This document shows positions 1 to 11,600 of a stretch of DNA of 28,458 nt, one piece after another. This stretch comes from Aureobasidium sp. EXF-3400. Taxonomy: Eukaryota > Ascomycota > Dothideomycetes > Dothideales > Saccotheciaceae. The position numbers and the translations under genes were made by a program. The notes beneath the pieces were generated by a model. That model saw only the letters and a list, made by a program, of their open reading frames with translations, did not search any database and was not told where the DNA came from. The first letter of the stretch is position 1, and the number at the start of each line of letters is the position of its first letter. The stretch spans positions 1-28,458 of the forward strand of contig SWBL01000484.1 of assembly GCA_024195585.1 (NCBI GenBank), in the 5' to 3' direction.

Positions 1-3000
1 CACTAACCGTGGGTGATGTTTGGAAAAGTACCGGCCCTGGGCGCTGGTCGACGATCTGACTGGTTCAAAGTTGCAGTGTTCCCGCGAACGATGTCTTTTT
101 CGCTCGATTCGCTACCAAAGATTCAAAGTCCCGAGTCCTTGCAAGCGTCTCGGGAAGGCTTCAGTGCACCCATATAATAACCCCCAAATGCCGAGTCGAA
201 CACGGTCACCGGATGTCTTTGAGAACTGACAAAACCTACTGTCTCAGACCTGAGACTAGGGAGAATTCATTCGGAATCAACGTCTTGCCTTATGACTGTG
301 TGGCGGCGATGTTCCAGATGGAAATAACGGTTTTTCGTCAGCCTTAAACACAAAAAACGATGGTCGGACCTGGAGTTTGGCTGGTGGTTGGTGAAATGAG
401 AAGGGAGATTGCGATCATTTCACCCGATCAAGCAACAACAGCAGCTTCAAGCCGTCGTGGCATGTTCCTTTAGAAAACACGCCTAAGAAGGGCAACCAAG
501 CAAGTTCCCAACGCAGCGCAGCTCAGCTCAGCGCAGCACTGCGTTGCACCGCACCGCGCAGCACCCCTCAGTCGCTCCTCCTCCCTCACATGCAAGCATA
601 AAGAGAAGGGCGCCTCGTGCGGCGCTGACCCTGTTTCTGTCCCTGTCGCATCTGCTGCTGCTGCTTCCCCTGCGTACAGCTATATCGCATGTACGATTAT
701 CATCAGGGTATGCCTACTGTAGTCATCCATTAATCGCTTTCTTTCGGGAATCTCGCCGGGACGCGCGGGTGCTGCTGCTGTCAACGTGGGACCGCGATAT
801 GGATTATCCTGTCCCGCCGCCCGTGTCCCGTCACAGCATAGCTTACCGCAATGATATCAGCAACTCCAACCTGCCAAGGTGCGGCGCCATCACGTCTGTG
901 TGTCATGCAAGACATGGCCGTTGAGCACCGCGCTGCCCGGTCTCTGCATCCTGACCTGTCAACAAACTCACCATCTCCCTTTGCGCGCTCGGTCTCGCTG
1001 TCTCACTGCTTCGCTCATACCTCGCTCGTCGCAGCTGAATCAAGTGTCGCCTGCTAGACAAATCATGCGGCGACCCTTCTGTGCAGCTGAGGGTGCATCT
1101 AAGCGACCCTCGCCATCGCCGTCAATCGGAAGGTTGTGCATCAAGGCCCTCGAAGATAGCGCTGTCCCCTGTCAAAGGACGTCGACATACTGAACACAAA
1201 GCGCCACGTTTCCTCGCGGACACGCGCAGTCGCGTGGCATCCTGGCTTACAGCCTGCAGGTCTACTGCAGCTCACAAGACAGGGATTTTCATGGTTCCTA
1301 TTCGTCTCGGGTTTCGCAAAGAAAATCAACGGTCAAAGACATTTCTCACACTCAAATCTCCACGTGCTTTGACACCACAAATTTCCGAACAGTCCTGCCT
1401 GACGTGCATTCAACCTGTCATTGTGATGGAACAGAAGTCTTGCATACTATCTTGCTATATACAGCCTGTCCTTTGAAACATTATTATATCAACAGATGCA
1501 CGCGTTAATCGCGTTAAGATGGAAAAGCCGAGTCGCATCATCGAGATTTGCTAAATTTGTAAGTTTATCCCACCGGGTAGCGCTCGAGTCTAACCCGGAA
1601 AGGGCCTGCATACATGCTTAAGCGACTGTCAGGATCTTGAGAGCCTTGTGTCTGTGTTATTTATCACTCTCGCTATCACCACTCATGCATGAACATCACA
1701 TAAGGAACATGCAGTGTGCTCACCGACAGCTAGTCACTATTTCAAGCATGTATGCATACATCCTCGGCTTCTCTTACCAGACAGATGAACGCAACGCTGT
1801 TCTAGAGACACGACTGTTGGAAGCGAGGCCGGTTTGGGATCCTTCTCCACAGATGCGCATCCTACGTAGGATGCATTTTCAACGAGTCAGGACAATAATG
1901 TGCTTGACTCCAGACTTCAGCTATGCGGCCCCGTCACATCCGCAGTTCATGCAGGATGCAGGGCAATATCTCAGATTGCTTGAAGGGTGCTCATTCAGCC
2001 GTCGACGCGATCGCTAAAGACAATGCACCAAACAGCTCGTTATATAATGAGCCGCTCCTTGCGCTTCATGAGCAATCAGCAAGATGACACGGGCGCGCTC
2101 ATGCTCCCGTGTGCCAATCAGCGCCAACTAAATCAGAAGGCATCGTCACTACGTCTTTGTGTCCGTAGTCTTCTATTGCGTGATGCTGGAGATTACCGCC
2201 GAGCGCGTATCTTCCCGTGTCTAGAACGGTGATCTCGACCATCGAACAACAAGAAGATGCTTCACAGGCTTGAAGCAACGTCTTACACAGAGCATGAACA
2301 TCATGCCGATGGACGACCGGTCGAGCTCAAAGACATTGTTACGCTTTTTGACGGCACTGCAACCACGTCACTTTGAACCAACGAGCCTAGCACATCCCAC
2401 GCGCGTAAAGGAGGGATGGAAGGTTTTGAGTCAAGCGCGTGCAGCCTGTGCAGCGTGTGCCTCTCACGAGATACGTGCTTGTTTTGTGCGACTCTCGGTC
2501 GCCGGATGAATCTTTCTGACCTTCCGCTGGCAGGATGACCTCCTTATGCGCTCGTGTTCGGGAATTTCACTCGTTCTCCGACTCTAGTTAGCACAGCCCT
2601 ACAAATGTCTTGAACACTATTCAGCTGCGACTTTGCGCAAAGCAGAATAATTGTCCATAGCTGTTGGATCGACTATTGCGCACTCTTCGTTGCCGCTTCG
2701 GCAGAACCTTAAACGCGCGCCGCGCTGCCGAAGCTGATTGGCGGCGTGTGCTGAGCGAGCCTCGGTGCGTGGTCACCATGTGGAGAACTTCGGCCGTGGA
2801 GCTCAGGGTTTGCACCTTTTCCTTTGTGCTTCGCTGTTTTTGCGATTTTCCATCAAACAAGCGCCGCCAAATGTCTCATTATTTGATATTCTGCGACAAA
2901 TCTACGTTGCCGATTCCCTAAGGCATGTCTCTGATCATTTTCTTCTACGACGACATTCGCCGACGAAGAAGACCGGCCCGTTTTCTGGAAGAAAAGAACG

Positions 3001-4287
3001 AATCATTACTCGTGATCCCTTCGGCTTTGAAACTAAGACGAAGGACCCTCATGTCTTGAATTCATCGCTGCGAGACGCGATCCTTCAACAGTAAGGAGGC
3101 GTCTTGAGTTAACACTATCAGCTCCGAGGACCGATTAGGATGTGCTTGTCATCAATCATTCCTCTTATGGAGGCGCTTCTCTTCATTCGTCTCCAGGCAC
3201 GTGGCATCCGGATTCCGAGATCAGCCTCTTGCGCAAAGTCATCATATGACATGTTGAGCCTCGCTATCATGGGGGCTTGCGCATGAAGTTGCACAGCATG
3301 CAATTGACTTTATGAGTCCACCAAACTATACCTGACACGAAAACCCTAGCCAACCTACCAAAACCGTCTTGTGCTACTGATATGTCTCTGTTCTGTCGTG
3401 CCGTGCCGGCGACGTCACCTACCAATGAACCGCACAGCGCACGTATGAGTAGCTCCTGGGCGAAACAATGGATTGGGACCTCGGCCCGTCCGAACAGGCA
3501 AACCGTCGTGCTCAAAGTCTCATACTTGAATCAAGAAGTCGTTGCGACACAGCGGGAGTCTTTTACCCGGTGTCCAGTGTCATTCCAAGTTCTAAACATG
3601 ATTCGAAGTTCCAAGATCGAGCCATTGTTGACAAGTGCCACCGACTTGGCGTGCAGCCACCTTCAACAGGCAGCAATCAGCTTGCAGTCTCGTTTACGAG
3701 TCTGGGGCTAGCCAGAAACCACCAAAGTGTGACTTCAAGCTGTGCGCCGCTGCGTTTGATGAGATGGATGGGCTTGTTGTTAAACAATCTTAGCAATGGT
3801 CAGCTGAGCAAGCCTTTCCGTACTGACGCGAGTAATGACCCCTGCTAAGGCCTGAGTCCTGTCAGGGTCCTTTGATAGATCCATATCGTACGGGTGTGCG
3901 CGTCACAAACCGTCTTCGCCCATGGTTCTGACTTGCCCTTGTGTTGAACTTTGTCACAATCGCGATGTTCCTAGGACTTATGCTCAAGCCACAATATTTG
4001 GGGAGATGGAACACAACTCGTGAACCTCTTCAGACCACGGAATTGCCAACGAAAGCGCGCAGAGCTCTGCCTTCCGGCCACCGTCCTTATCTCGAGAGCG
4101 TTGTATGTCTCTGCAACTGAGCTCACAAGCCCTTGCACTCGGTAATGCACGAAACACTTACCTTCTTCAAATTCAAACGAAGACGAAGTCTGGTTCAAGG
4201 AGATTGGCACACAGATCGGAAACGGCCTGTTCGCGGGAAATTAAAGGAGCGCAACTGGTCGTCACCATGATCACGACAACTTTTGAT
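1..4287. other. gene-free left flank
   Basis: I read all frames and found no ORF with a recognisable domain or convincing splice structure; open stretches are at most about 130 codons and look like chance. Visible structure: an AGC/CTC-rich patch at about 512-560, a cluster of perfect palindromes between 1683 and 1874 (listed separately), and inverted CCAAT-type motifs near 2112 and 2737. It may be long upstream sequence for a gene left of the window plus the 3' side of the P450. No transposon-type coding was seen, but an old mutated repeat cannot be ruled out by eye. Confidence 0.5.
1683..1876. repeat. cluster of perfect palindromes
   Basis: Three perfect palindromes lie within 194 bp: TCATGCATGA at 1683-1692, ATGTATGCATACAT at 1748-1761, and GCATCCTACGTAGGATGC at 1857-1874. 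The first two share an ATGCAT core, and another ATGCAT overlaps the end of the third (1871-1876). All were checked base by base. They could be dimer-type binding sites or chance; the 18-bp one is the least likely to be chance. Confidence 0.6.
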
Positions 4288-6438
4288 TCAGATCTTTCCA
4301 CAACGCAAACGTAGAAATCTGCCATCCAAACCCCGCGGCTCGGCCAGATAACCATCCACATGTTCCATGCCGGCATCATCCACTATCGTCGTCTCAAAGT
4401 TAGACCATATGGCCGCCACAATCCCCTTCATCTCCAAAACTGCCAGGTTGCTTCCGACACACATTCTTCCGCCAGAACCGAAAGCCCAAAACCATCGTGC
4501 TTTCTCGCCACCACCATCCACACCACCTTTCTCATCGAGCCAGCGCTCGGGGCGCCAGCAGCCTGGTTCGGGGAATACTTCGGGGTTTCGATGGAGCGAG
4601 TGCGCCGCTGAGACAACTCGTACACCGGCTGGAATGCCGTAGACTTCGGCACCTGGCGGGCCCAATGTGGTGTTTGCTGGAGTCACTCGAGGCTGGCCTC
4701 CTGGGATTGCAGCGTGTAACCGCAGAGTTTCCATCACTACTGCGTGGAGCAACGGAAGGTCGTCAATGTCCTTTGGGGTCGGCAAAGATGTGATAGAGTC
4801 CTTGATCGTCGTAGGGCAATTCAGACGCAGCGAAAGCAGCTCCTTTCGCAGTGCTAATTGTATTGCGACATTGCAAGGACGACTGAGCTCCCACGCCAGG
4901 TAGGTCAGTGTGATTCCGGACGTGTCGAATCCAGCCGCAAGATGATCCAGCATCTCAGAAGCTAAGTCTAGCCTCTGCTCTTGACTGAGCTGGTTGTTCC
5001 GCTTCTCTGTGCTTACTTCCTGCTTCTTGAGCATGCCTCTCAGTTGACCATACACAGTGGGGTAGTGACGAGCAGATTCTGCAGCTTTTCCGGACAGTAT
5101 CGCAGCTTCCGCGTTATCGCACCACTCCAAGCATTGATCCTCGATAGCCACGCTCTTCCGACCCACCCAGTCCGGAATCAACCATCGACCGATACCGAGC
5201 TTTGAGAAGAGTTGGAAAACATTCGGCATCTCCTGAATCCAGAACAGGTATGGCTGGCGACTCTTGTAGTCATGGAGCCATTTTGCGCCAACTTCAGAGT
5301 CGTCTGTGAAGTTGCTTCCTTGTTCAAGACCAAAGATGTACGCGGTCACAACATCCAGAGTCACAGCGGAAAAGAGCTCGTAGGCTTCCAATACACCATC
5401 GGGAGCAGCGGCGATCCTGCGGAGCATGCGATGGCATAAGATTGTGTCGCAAATCTCGCGAAGTGCCGGCGAGGCTTGCAGCGATGATTTGGCGTAGACA
5501 TTGCTGATCATGCGTTTGCGAGCGGAGTGGATGTCTCTCTTTTCCATGGAGAACATGTTGTGTACTCCTCCATACGCTGAGAAGGCGTTTGAGTACCACC
5601 CGCCCTTCTCGAATCCTCCGGTGTACACCTTACAGAGATCGTGTTAGCGAATGTCAGAATAGATGACCACGGTCATCACGAAGACGTAAGAGCATGGGTC
5701 GGACAATCGCATCAGAGTCGAGGATCCGCTTCATCAATGATCATCCCAGCCATCGAAAGACACAGTGCTCTTGATTGTGCTCGGCGCACCCTTGAGCAGA
5801 GGGCAACTGTCTCACGAGCTTTTTTGACAGCGCCTCTCACCTTGGAGAGCTTCTTGTCTTGTGACAGCGTACCTCACGAGACATTACTTGCGTGCATCGT
5901 CCCAGGTTACGCTCTAGACTATCTGGCAACAGGCTTGAGTCACTGCCACAATCGAGTCATGTCACTGTATAAGGTGCACATGAGTGATCGTTCGTTGATG
6001 AGGGTGCAGTCTCTCGACAAGGGTTCTCAGTGATTTCTGAAATAGTTCCGATCACTGTGTCTCTCGATGGTCAACCGTGCAATAACGCTTGGATGAAGGG
6101 GAAGTCAATTCTGCGCAGTCCTTGTACTCCTATGTCAAGATATCGGTTACAACATGGTCACTTACCGTTCTGATGCCTCCATTCACACAGTTCACACTTA
6201 TCTCATTGGGACCAAGACGAATCAAAGGGCCAAGTCGTTCATGTGCAGCAAGGACAGTCGCGTTCTCTCTGCCGCGCCATCGCGTCCATAATATCCATGC
6301 GGGACTCAAGGATGAGGTTGGATGAGCTGCTGGTATCTTGGACAAAGGAGAAATAAAGACAGGCACAAGGATGAAATGGTATAGAACAACAGAGAAAGCA
6401 TATAAGGTGGCTGCACCCAGCACAACAGGAATCAGCAT
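4288..6438 (-). CDS. cytochrome P450 monooxygenase, two exons
   Basis: Heme-thiolate monooxygenase, probably anchored in the ER membrane; substrate unknown. Exons are 6438-6166 and 5628-4288, giving 537 residues, the usual size for fungal P450s. Start: ATG at 6438 with A at -3. A hydrophobic anchor fills about residues 1-25. The I-helix motif AGFDTS is at about 323-328, the K-helix ExxR (ETLR) at 391-394, PERW near 451, and the heme loop FGSGGRMCVG at about 474-483 with Cys481 as the iron ligand. The exon join reads ..GGIRT|VYTGGFEKGGW.., which matches the conserved N-terminal stretch of this P450 class and is phase 0. Donor is GTAAGT; the acceptor is AAG with CTAAC about 17 nt upstream. The 537-bp intron is about ten times longer than most others here. 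It is divergent from the F-box gene. No biosynthetic partner genes lie nearby, so a detoxification or orphan role is as likely as secondary metabolism. Confidence 0.93.
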
Positions 6439-6827
6439 CCTGGTGAGTACAGGCAATAGAAATGTTGATGGATGAGTGAGGAAAGGAGAACTTGAGTCGA
6501 AACAGCTCTCGGAGGATAGCGGGGTCGATCAACGAATCAGAACGTGCCAAGGACATTATGACTGTCTTGCTCTCCCAAAGATCCGGCTGGAAGTCATACA
6601 GATACGCAACCATGTGCGGACCAGGAATGCATTCGTTGAGCGAGTGCTCACCAATCAGTGCACTCCCAAGTTGAAATGATCTTGATGCACAACAATTCTG
6701 ACAGAGATGACTCAAATGTTCCATACGTTGAACTGATGTTTTCGCCAAGAGATAAGATGATTGGTTCCTTCCGAAACTATATATCATTACGTCAGTCCAG
6801 TGCGATTTCCTGAAGGAGCACAACATC
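6439..6827. promoter_or_regulatory. divergent promoter between P450 and F-box genes
   Basis: These 389 bp separate two divergent start codons and must hold both promoters. TATATAT at 6778-6784 and a CRE-like bZIP half-palindrome TTACGTCA at 6787-6794 sit just upstream of the F-box gene. The TATA is only 44 bp from the first F-box ATG, so transcription may begin near or beyond it, which would favour the second ATG at 6876. Motifs are read directly; function is inferred. Confidence 0.45.
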
Positions 6828-8693
6828 ATGAACCTCGAAAAAAAGCATCTCAGCGTGCGACTCAGAGACCGGAGGATGCCCACTACTACACTGGCGGATC
6901 TCCCAATCGAGCTTCTCAATCAAGTCGTCTCACACTGCCCGGCCACTTCGGTGGGACACCTGTCAAGGACATCAAAATCCTTACACGAGTTTGTGGAAAA
7001 AGAAGGCTGGCGAACATTTACCCAGACTCATTTTACGAGTGTTGGCACCTCGTTATATTGGCGGGATGCTGCGCGTTCATTGACAACCCTGTCACGCAAT
7101 TGGCAACGCCGGGCATTTCTCGCAACATATCTTGCACCTTCAGGCGATGCCACTGCACTGCCCACTTGGCAAGCAATCAAGAAATGGAGGCGACCGGCTG
7201 GTCAGACTATGGGTTTCCAGCCTGCAGTTGATAGTTACGAACACTTCATCGGAAGCCGCTGGACAGACCGACGACAAGTCGTGGCATGGAGTGCCGGCGC
7301 AGAGCTTGTGGTGCGTGTAAAGGTGAGAGACGCATCAACAGAAGAGGCATACCGGAATGCAACACCACAGGACAAGAACAACTTCGAAAACAATGGCATT
7401 CGAGTGCGGTGGTGGACTTATAAGCCACTGAGCAGCGTCGAAGGTCGCGACGACATCACCAGTGTACAAATACTCAAACGAGACGACCAGCCATCGCGCA
7501 ACAGCATCGACAGCAGCGAACAGATCATCATCGGAACTGCCAATGGAGACTTGCAGCTTGTAGAGGTGCCGCCTGGTTCGGACAGCGGTGTCATAAAGAC
7601 TTATTATGTCACGAATGGCGTTTCCGTGCGGTCAACATCATTGTCGACCGAGACTGAGACTACTCAGGACCAACCTCAGCACTTGGCGGCTAACCTATCA
7701 GACTCCCGGATTGCTTTATATCAAGTAGATCCCACTCAATTCAAGATCGCACCAGTCAGTGAGATCAATGCAATACCACAGCGCCAGAAGGGTTGTCGCA
7801 TCTGGTCAACAAAGTTTCTGGACTCAAAACACTTGGCTGTCGGCTTAGGACCATCCGTGGAACCCGTCAACATCTTCGAGATACGTCCAGAGGGTATTGT
7901 TGAGGAACCTGTGAGAAAAATCGGTTTGACTGGGAATGCGGATGAGTTAGACCCGATCAAAGCCTCCTCGATATACCCAATTGAGCCTTTGTTGGATAGC
8001 AATGGAGGCAGAAATGGCGACCTTTTCCTCAGCGGTGGCTACGATGGCATTGTGAGACTGCATGACATGCGTTCGCCATCATCATTCACTGCTGTCTACC
8101 ATGATCCTACAGATGACGCCGCCATCTACTCCCTTCTTTCTCGAGGTAGAGATCGTGTCGTAGCTGGCGCTTCACGCCACGGATTACTCAAGATGTTCGA
8201 TCTTCGTATGTCAGGAGGCAGCATGTACGATTATGCCGGAGCATCGGACACAAGCGATTCATCCACTGGAGACTGGAACATCTTCATCAACCCTCGCGAT
8301 AGATACGTCAACTCGGCTTGGAGAGGACCGAACAGCTGGATGCGCCGAAGTGCCGAAGGCTCTGTCTACAACCTATCTTCGCCATCGCCAACTTCCCCTT
8401 TCATCTTTGCAGGAGTGGAGAACGCTGTTGTTGAGTTCAATTTCTCCTCCGTGCTCGACAAGCACCCAGATCCGATCTTTCTCGGAGGCTCCGCCGGCAA
8501 GAAGGGTAGACGGAACAATGTTCCTTCTTATCTTCAGCACAAGCAGGATATCCTCAACCTGGCCATGTACTCGCAGGGCACAGACGGCTCAAGGGAAGCC
8601 ATGAAATTACGCACCCAACGCAGTGTTGAGGAGACGCTCGGCCAAGATATCAATCCCGCTGGTCTTGATGAGCGCTGGAAGGAGAACCAATAG
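6828..8693 (+). CDS. F-box protein with WD40-like C-terminal region
   Basis: Likely the substrate-receptor subunit of an SCF ubiquitin ligase: the F-box would bind Skp1 and the C-terminal region a target. Single exon, 621 residues. The F-box is at about residues 23-64, beginning ADLPIELLNQVVSHCP. The rest contains WD40-like strands, for example IIIGTANGDLQLVEV, DGIVRLHDMRS and GLLKMFDLRMSG, consistent with a beta-propeller whose repeats are poorly conserved. In-frame ATGs occur at 6828 and 6876 (Met17). The second lies just before the F-box and fits the nearby TATA box better, so the true protein may be 605 residues. Divergent from the P450. Ascomycete F-box/WD proteins of this layout are common; the target cannot be told from the sequence. 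Confidence 0.88.
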   Translation: MNLEKKHLSVRLRDRRMPTTTLADLPIELLNQVVSHCPATSVGHLSRTSKSLHEFVEKEGWRTFTQTHFTSVGTSLYWRDAARSLTTLSRNWQRRAFLATYLAPSGDATALPTWQAIKKWRRPAGQTMGFQPAVDSYEHFIGSRWTDRRQVVAWSAGAELVVRVKVRDASTEEAYRNATPQDKNNFENNGIRVRWWTYKPLSSVEGRDDITSVQILKRDDQPSRNSIDSSEQIIIGTANGDLQLVEVPPGSDSGVIKTYYVTNGVSVRSTSLSTETETTQDQPQHLAANLSDSRIALYQVDPTQFKIAPVSEINAIPQRQKGCRIWSTKFLDSKHLAVGLGPSVEPVNIFEIRPEGIVEEPVRKIGLTGNADELDPIKASSIYPIEPLLDSNGGRNGDLFLSGGYDGIVRLHDMRSPSSFTAVYHDPTDDAAIYSLLSRGRDRVVAGASRHGLLKMFDLRMSGGSMYDYAGASDTSDSSTGDWNIFINPRDRYVNSAWRGPNSWMRRSAEGSVYNLSSPSPTSPFIFAGVENAVVEFNFSSVLDKHPDPIFLGGSAGKKGRRNNVPSYLQHKQDILNLAMYSQGTDGSREAMKLRTQRSVEETLGQDINPAGLDERWKENQ

Positions 8694-11600
8694 AAGCATA
8701 TACGAGTCAGCGCAGCATCACAAGCACAAACAACACGGCTCGGTCGCCACTACTAGAAATGGACTACGCATTCAAGCCTCGGTTGAGGGCTTGTACAACG
8801 GGAACGCGATCACATGCGTAAATACCACAGCCTTTTCTTTCGCTGAAATTCCGTCCCCGAGATGTTGTATTCGAGTACGACTGAGACCCTTTCACCCTTT
8901 CACCCGAACAGCCCACCTGGCCGATCGTTAGCAATTATTTTTCTGATGTGCAAGCAAACCCCTGTACTTTGTATCAACGCGGCAGGTGAAAAGAAGGTTG
9001 GTCGATCACCAAAGCTTATGCAGAGATCGACAATGTACATCCATGACTCAGACCAGGGACTTTTTCGATGTAACTCGTCTAAATCTTGAATCAATGACGA
9101 CTATGATCTCCTATGCCGAAGCCTTCGAACGGGTGTTGTAGGCATCCCACGACTCATGATGTTGCTGTTGCACATGCCTCTGTGCTGGATTCGAGATTAT
9201 TAGACACTGTAGCCATAAGGCGGCCCATGTAGCCCCTGCATGTACCCTAGCAAAGAGAATGACCAAGCACCGGTGCTCAAGCTCAACCAAAGCACAGAGA
9301 TAATTTGATCCACAGATACCTCTGGTGAAGTATCTGGGTTTGTCATATCTTGACCCCCTGCAAACAGGATGAGATTCCATCGACTCCTGTTACGTGTCCA
9401 ATACTAGGTTACCAAGATCTATCTAGTCATGAGTGGGCCGGCTCGGTCTTCCTCGTGGCAATATCTGCAGGTCCTTGTTGATGGCTCACGTGGAGTTGTG
9501 GAGTGTTGCATTGCCTGGTCGTCTTTTGCTGGATGTTTGTGCAATGCAGGCATACGAAATGCTATTTCGACAACCAGATATTTGGTCATTACTTTCAATT
9601 GGATTCTAGTGACTGATACTTGTGCATCTCCTGTTTACATCCAGTCGTTGCGCTTGCTGTTTGATAGTCACTTTCTTTAATGGACCTATTCTACTTAATC
9701 CTCTCTACTGCACACGAGCAAACAGAGCTTTCAATGCTATATCAAATCCTCTACGCTTTCTGTCGCTTCTTAAGCTTTCTTATATGTTTCTTTGGCCTAT
9801 TCTGGTTCATATGCATTAAGTCAGCTTGTTCTAGAGACAGGGTCACAGATTCAGCATGCATCTAACTATTCTTCTCGGCCTAAACAGCGTATCATGGGAG
9901 GTTTTGTGGTTGCTTCATGACTTCTGAGCTAGCCTCATATCTGTAGTAGATAGCTGTGGGATTTCAAGCTTGGTTGTTATTTTTGTCTGTTGGTGTCAGA
10001 GGACCTTCGAGGGTCAGGGTGCTATCCACGACCAGCAAGGTTCTGACATATCTTGTCATTATATAGTGATAGTTACTCCATAACGTCTGAAATCAGGCTA
10101 TGGGCTCTCTCAAGGTGTGTTCTATGACCGTTGAGAGTTTTGACAGAATCTGTTGGCTGATGCCGTCGCGATGAACAAATGTATGATTTCGATTGCTCTG
10201 TATGAGAGAGACCATCCAAAATTATAGCTCAACAATCACCATCTCGTGAAAGAGTGCCAAAACCATAAACGAGCGATACTCGAACGAACAGAGAGGTAGG
10301 AATAGAGGATAGGCGATGAAGAGATAGTATGAACCATGCCTTCTTCTGGATTGCCAGAGTTCATTGTCATATGGTTCGAGGATCCGAGAGACAGGGTGTG
10401 ACATTCAACAAAGTCACTCTGGCGTCAAAAAGGTGAATCTCACGAAGAACATCCTCAGGATGAACACGTTTCACAGCCTGTAGACAAGACAAAACGCGGA
10501 TGCCGATGCAGAGGTTGTAACGTGATGGACAAGTGAGCACAGAAGTTCGAGTCTCCGAAGTGGTAGACGCTGTGATGATGGAAGCAAAGTTTCTGATGAT
10601 TGTGATGTAGGTGACGAAAACAGGAGTTTATGATGGCCGATCTCGCACCGCTCCTTCCGCCAAACCACGCAAGCTGTTTGCGCGCCCTCGCTAATCAAGG
10701 CAGTTGCAATCACATTCAGTGCGACATCACAAAGACCCATCGTAAGAATGTGGTAGATGCGATCCACGCGATGAAGGAGCGATGCGTGTTTGGGAAGCAT
10801 ACATGAAATCTAATGAGATCATTTAGGCGCAGAAAGAGACAATGCCGGCCAAGCCGTTCACGCGGTGGATATACGCGTGAACCTCGAACGTTGGTCGATG
10901 AATACTGGAGGGTGAATCTCATCCCACAGCCTTCTCGTAGACACAAGGTCGCATCCACAGCCATACGTTGACGCGCCTTACCTCTGCAGGACACAATGGA
11001 CAGAGCCCGGATAAAATCAAAAGCCGGAGGTAACTCCACCGCAATTGATTTGTAATACACAGACATCCAAGCTGCAGACGCCCACACGATGCTTGCATAT
11101 CGCAACGAAAACTATAGCATCCACAGAAGGACCCCCTGTCTTCGAATCTCGACCGTGGAACTCGCTGTATGTTCTTCTTCGAAACGTCCGCAGGCGTCCG
11201 ACAAAGTTCGCCACAAACCGTTTTTCGCAAGGTGGAGCTCATCGCGTACGGGCTTGCCAAGGGCCTTGAATCATCACGACTTTTGTGTTTACTCATCGTG
11301 GTATAGGGTTGAACGTCCCACGCCGAACATGGAGCGTGTACTCGAGACATTTCTCGAGCTTCTACTGAGTCGTGGTATCTGTAGGCGGTTGTAGGGGCGT
11401 CTGTTCCTGCTATCCGGAAGAGCGAGGCATACACATACGACAAGTCAAGATTGTCTGGAGAGCGAGCGCAATTGTTTCGTCGACTGAACAACACAGAAAG
11501 GAGCCTTCGATATACTTTGTCTGCATCGAAGCAGATGCGCTCTAGACTCTACGCCCGTACAGCACTCGAGTGAGAATGACTACGCCACATACCACAGACA

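Noticed and set aside
3468..3848. 126-codon plus-strand ORF beginning MDWDLGPSEQAN
   Set aside because: Starts with ATG but shows no recognisable domain, is overlapped by similar-length frames on both strands, and ends without 3' gene signals.
6239..6919. 226-codon minus-strand open frame across the P450/F-box divergent region
   Set aside because: It begins with a non-ATG or internal codon opposite the F-box gene and runs out of frame through P450 exon 1; part could act as an upstream ORF of the P450 but nothing supports a protein.
10919..11494. 191-codon minus-strand open frame
   Set aside because: No domain, unusual Cys/Arg-rich composition, no splice partners; a frame of this length is within chance expectation for 28 kb read six ways.
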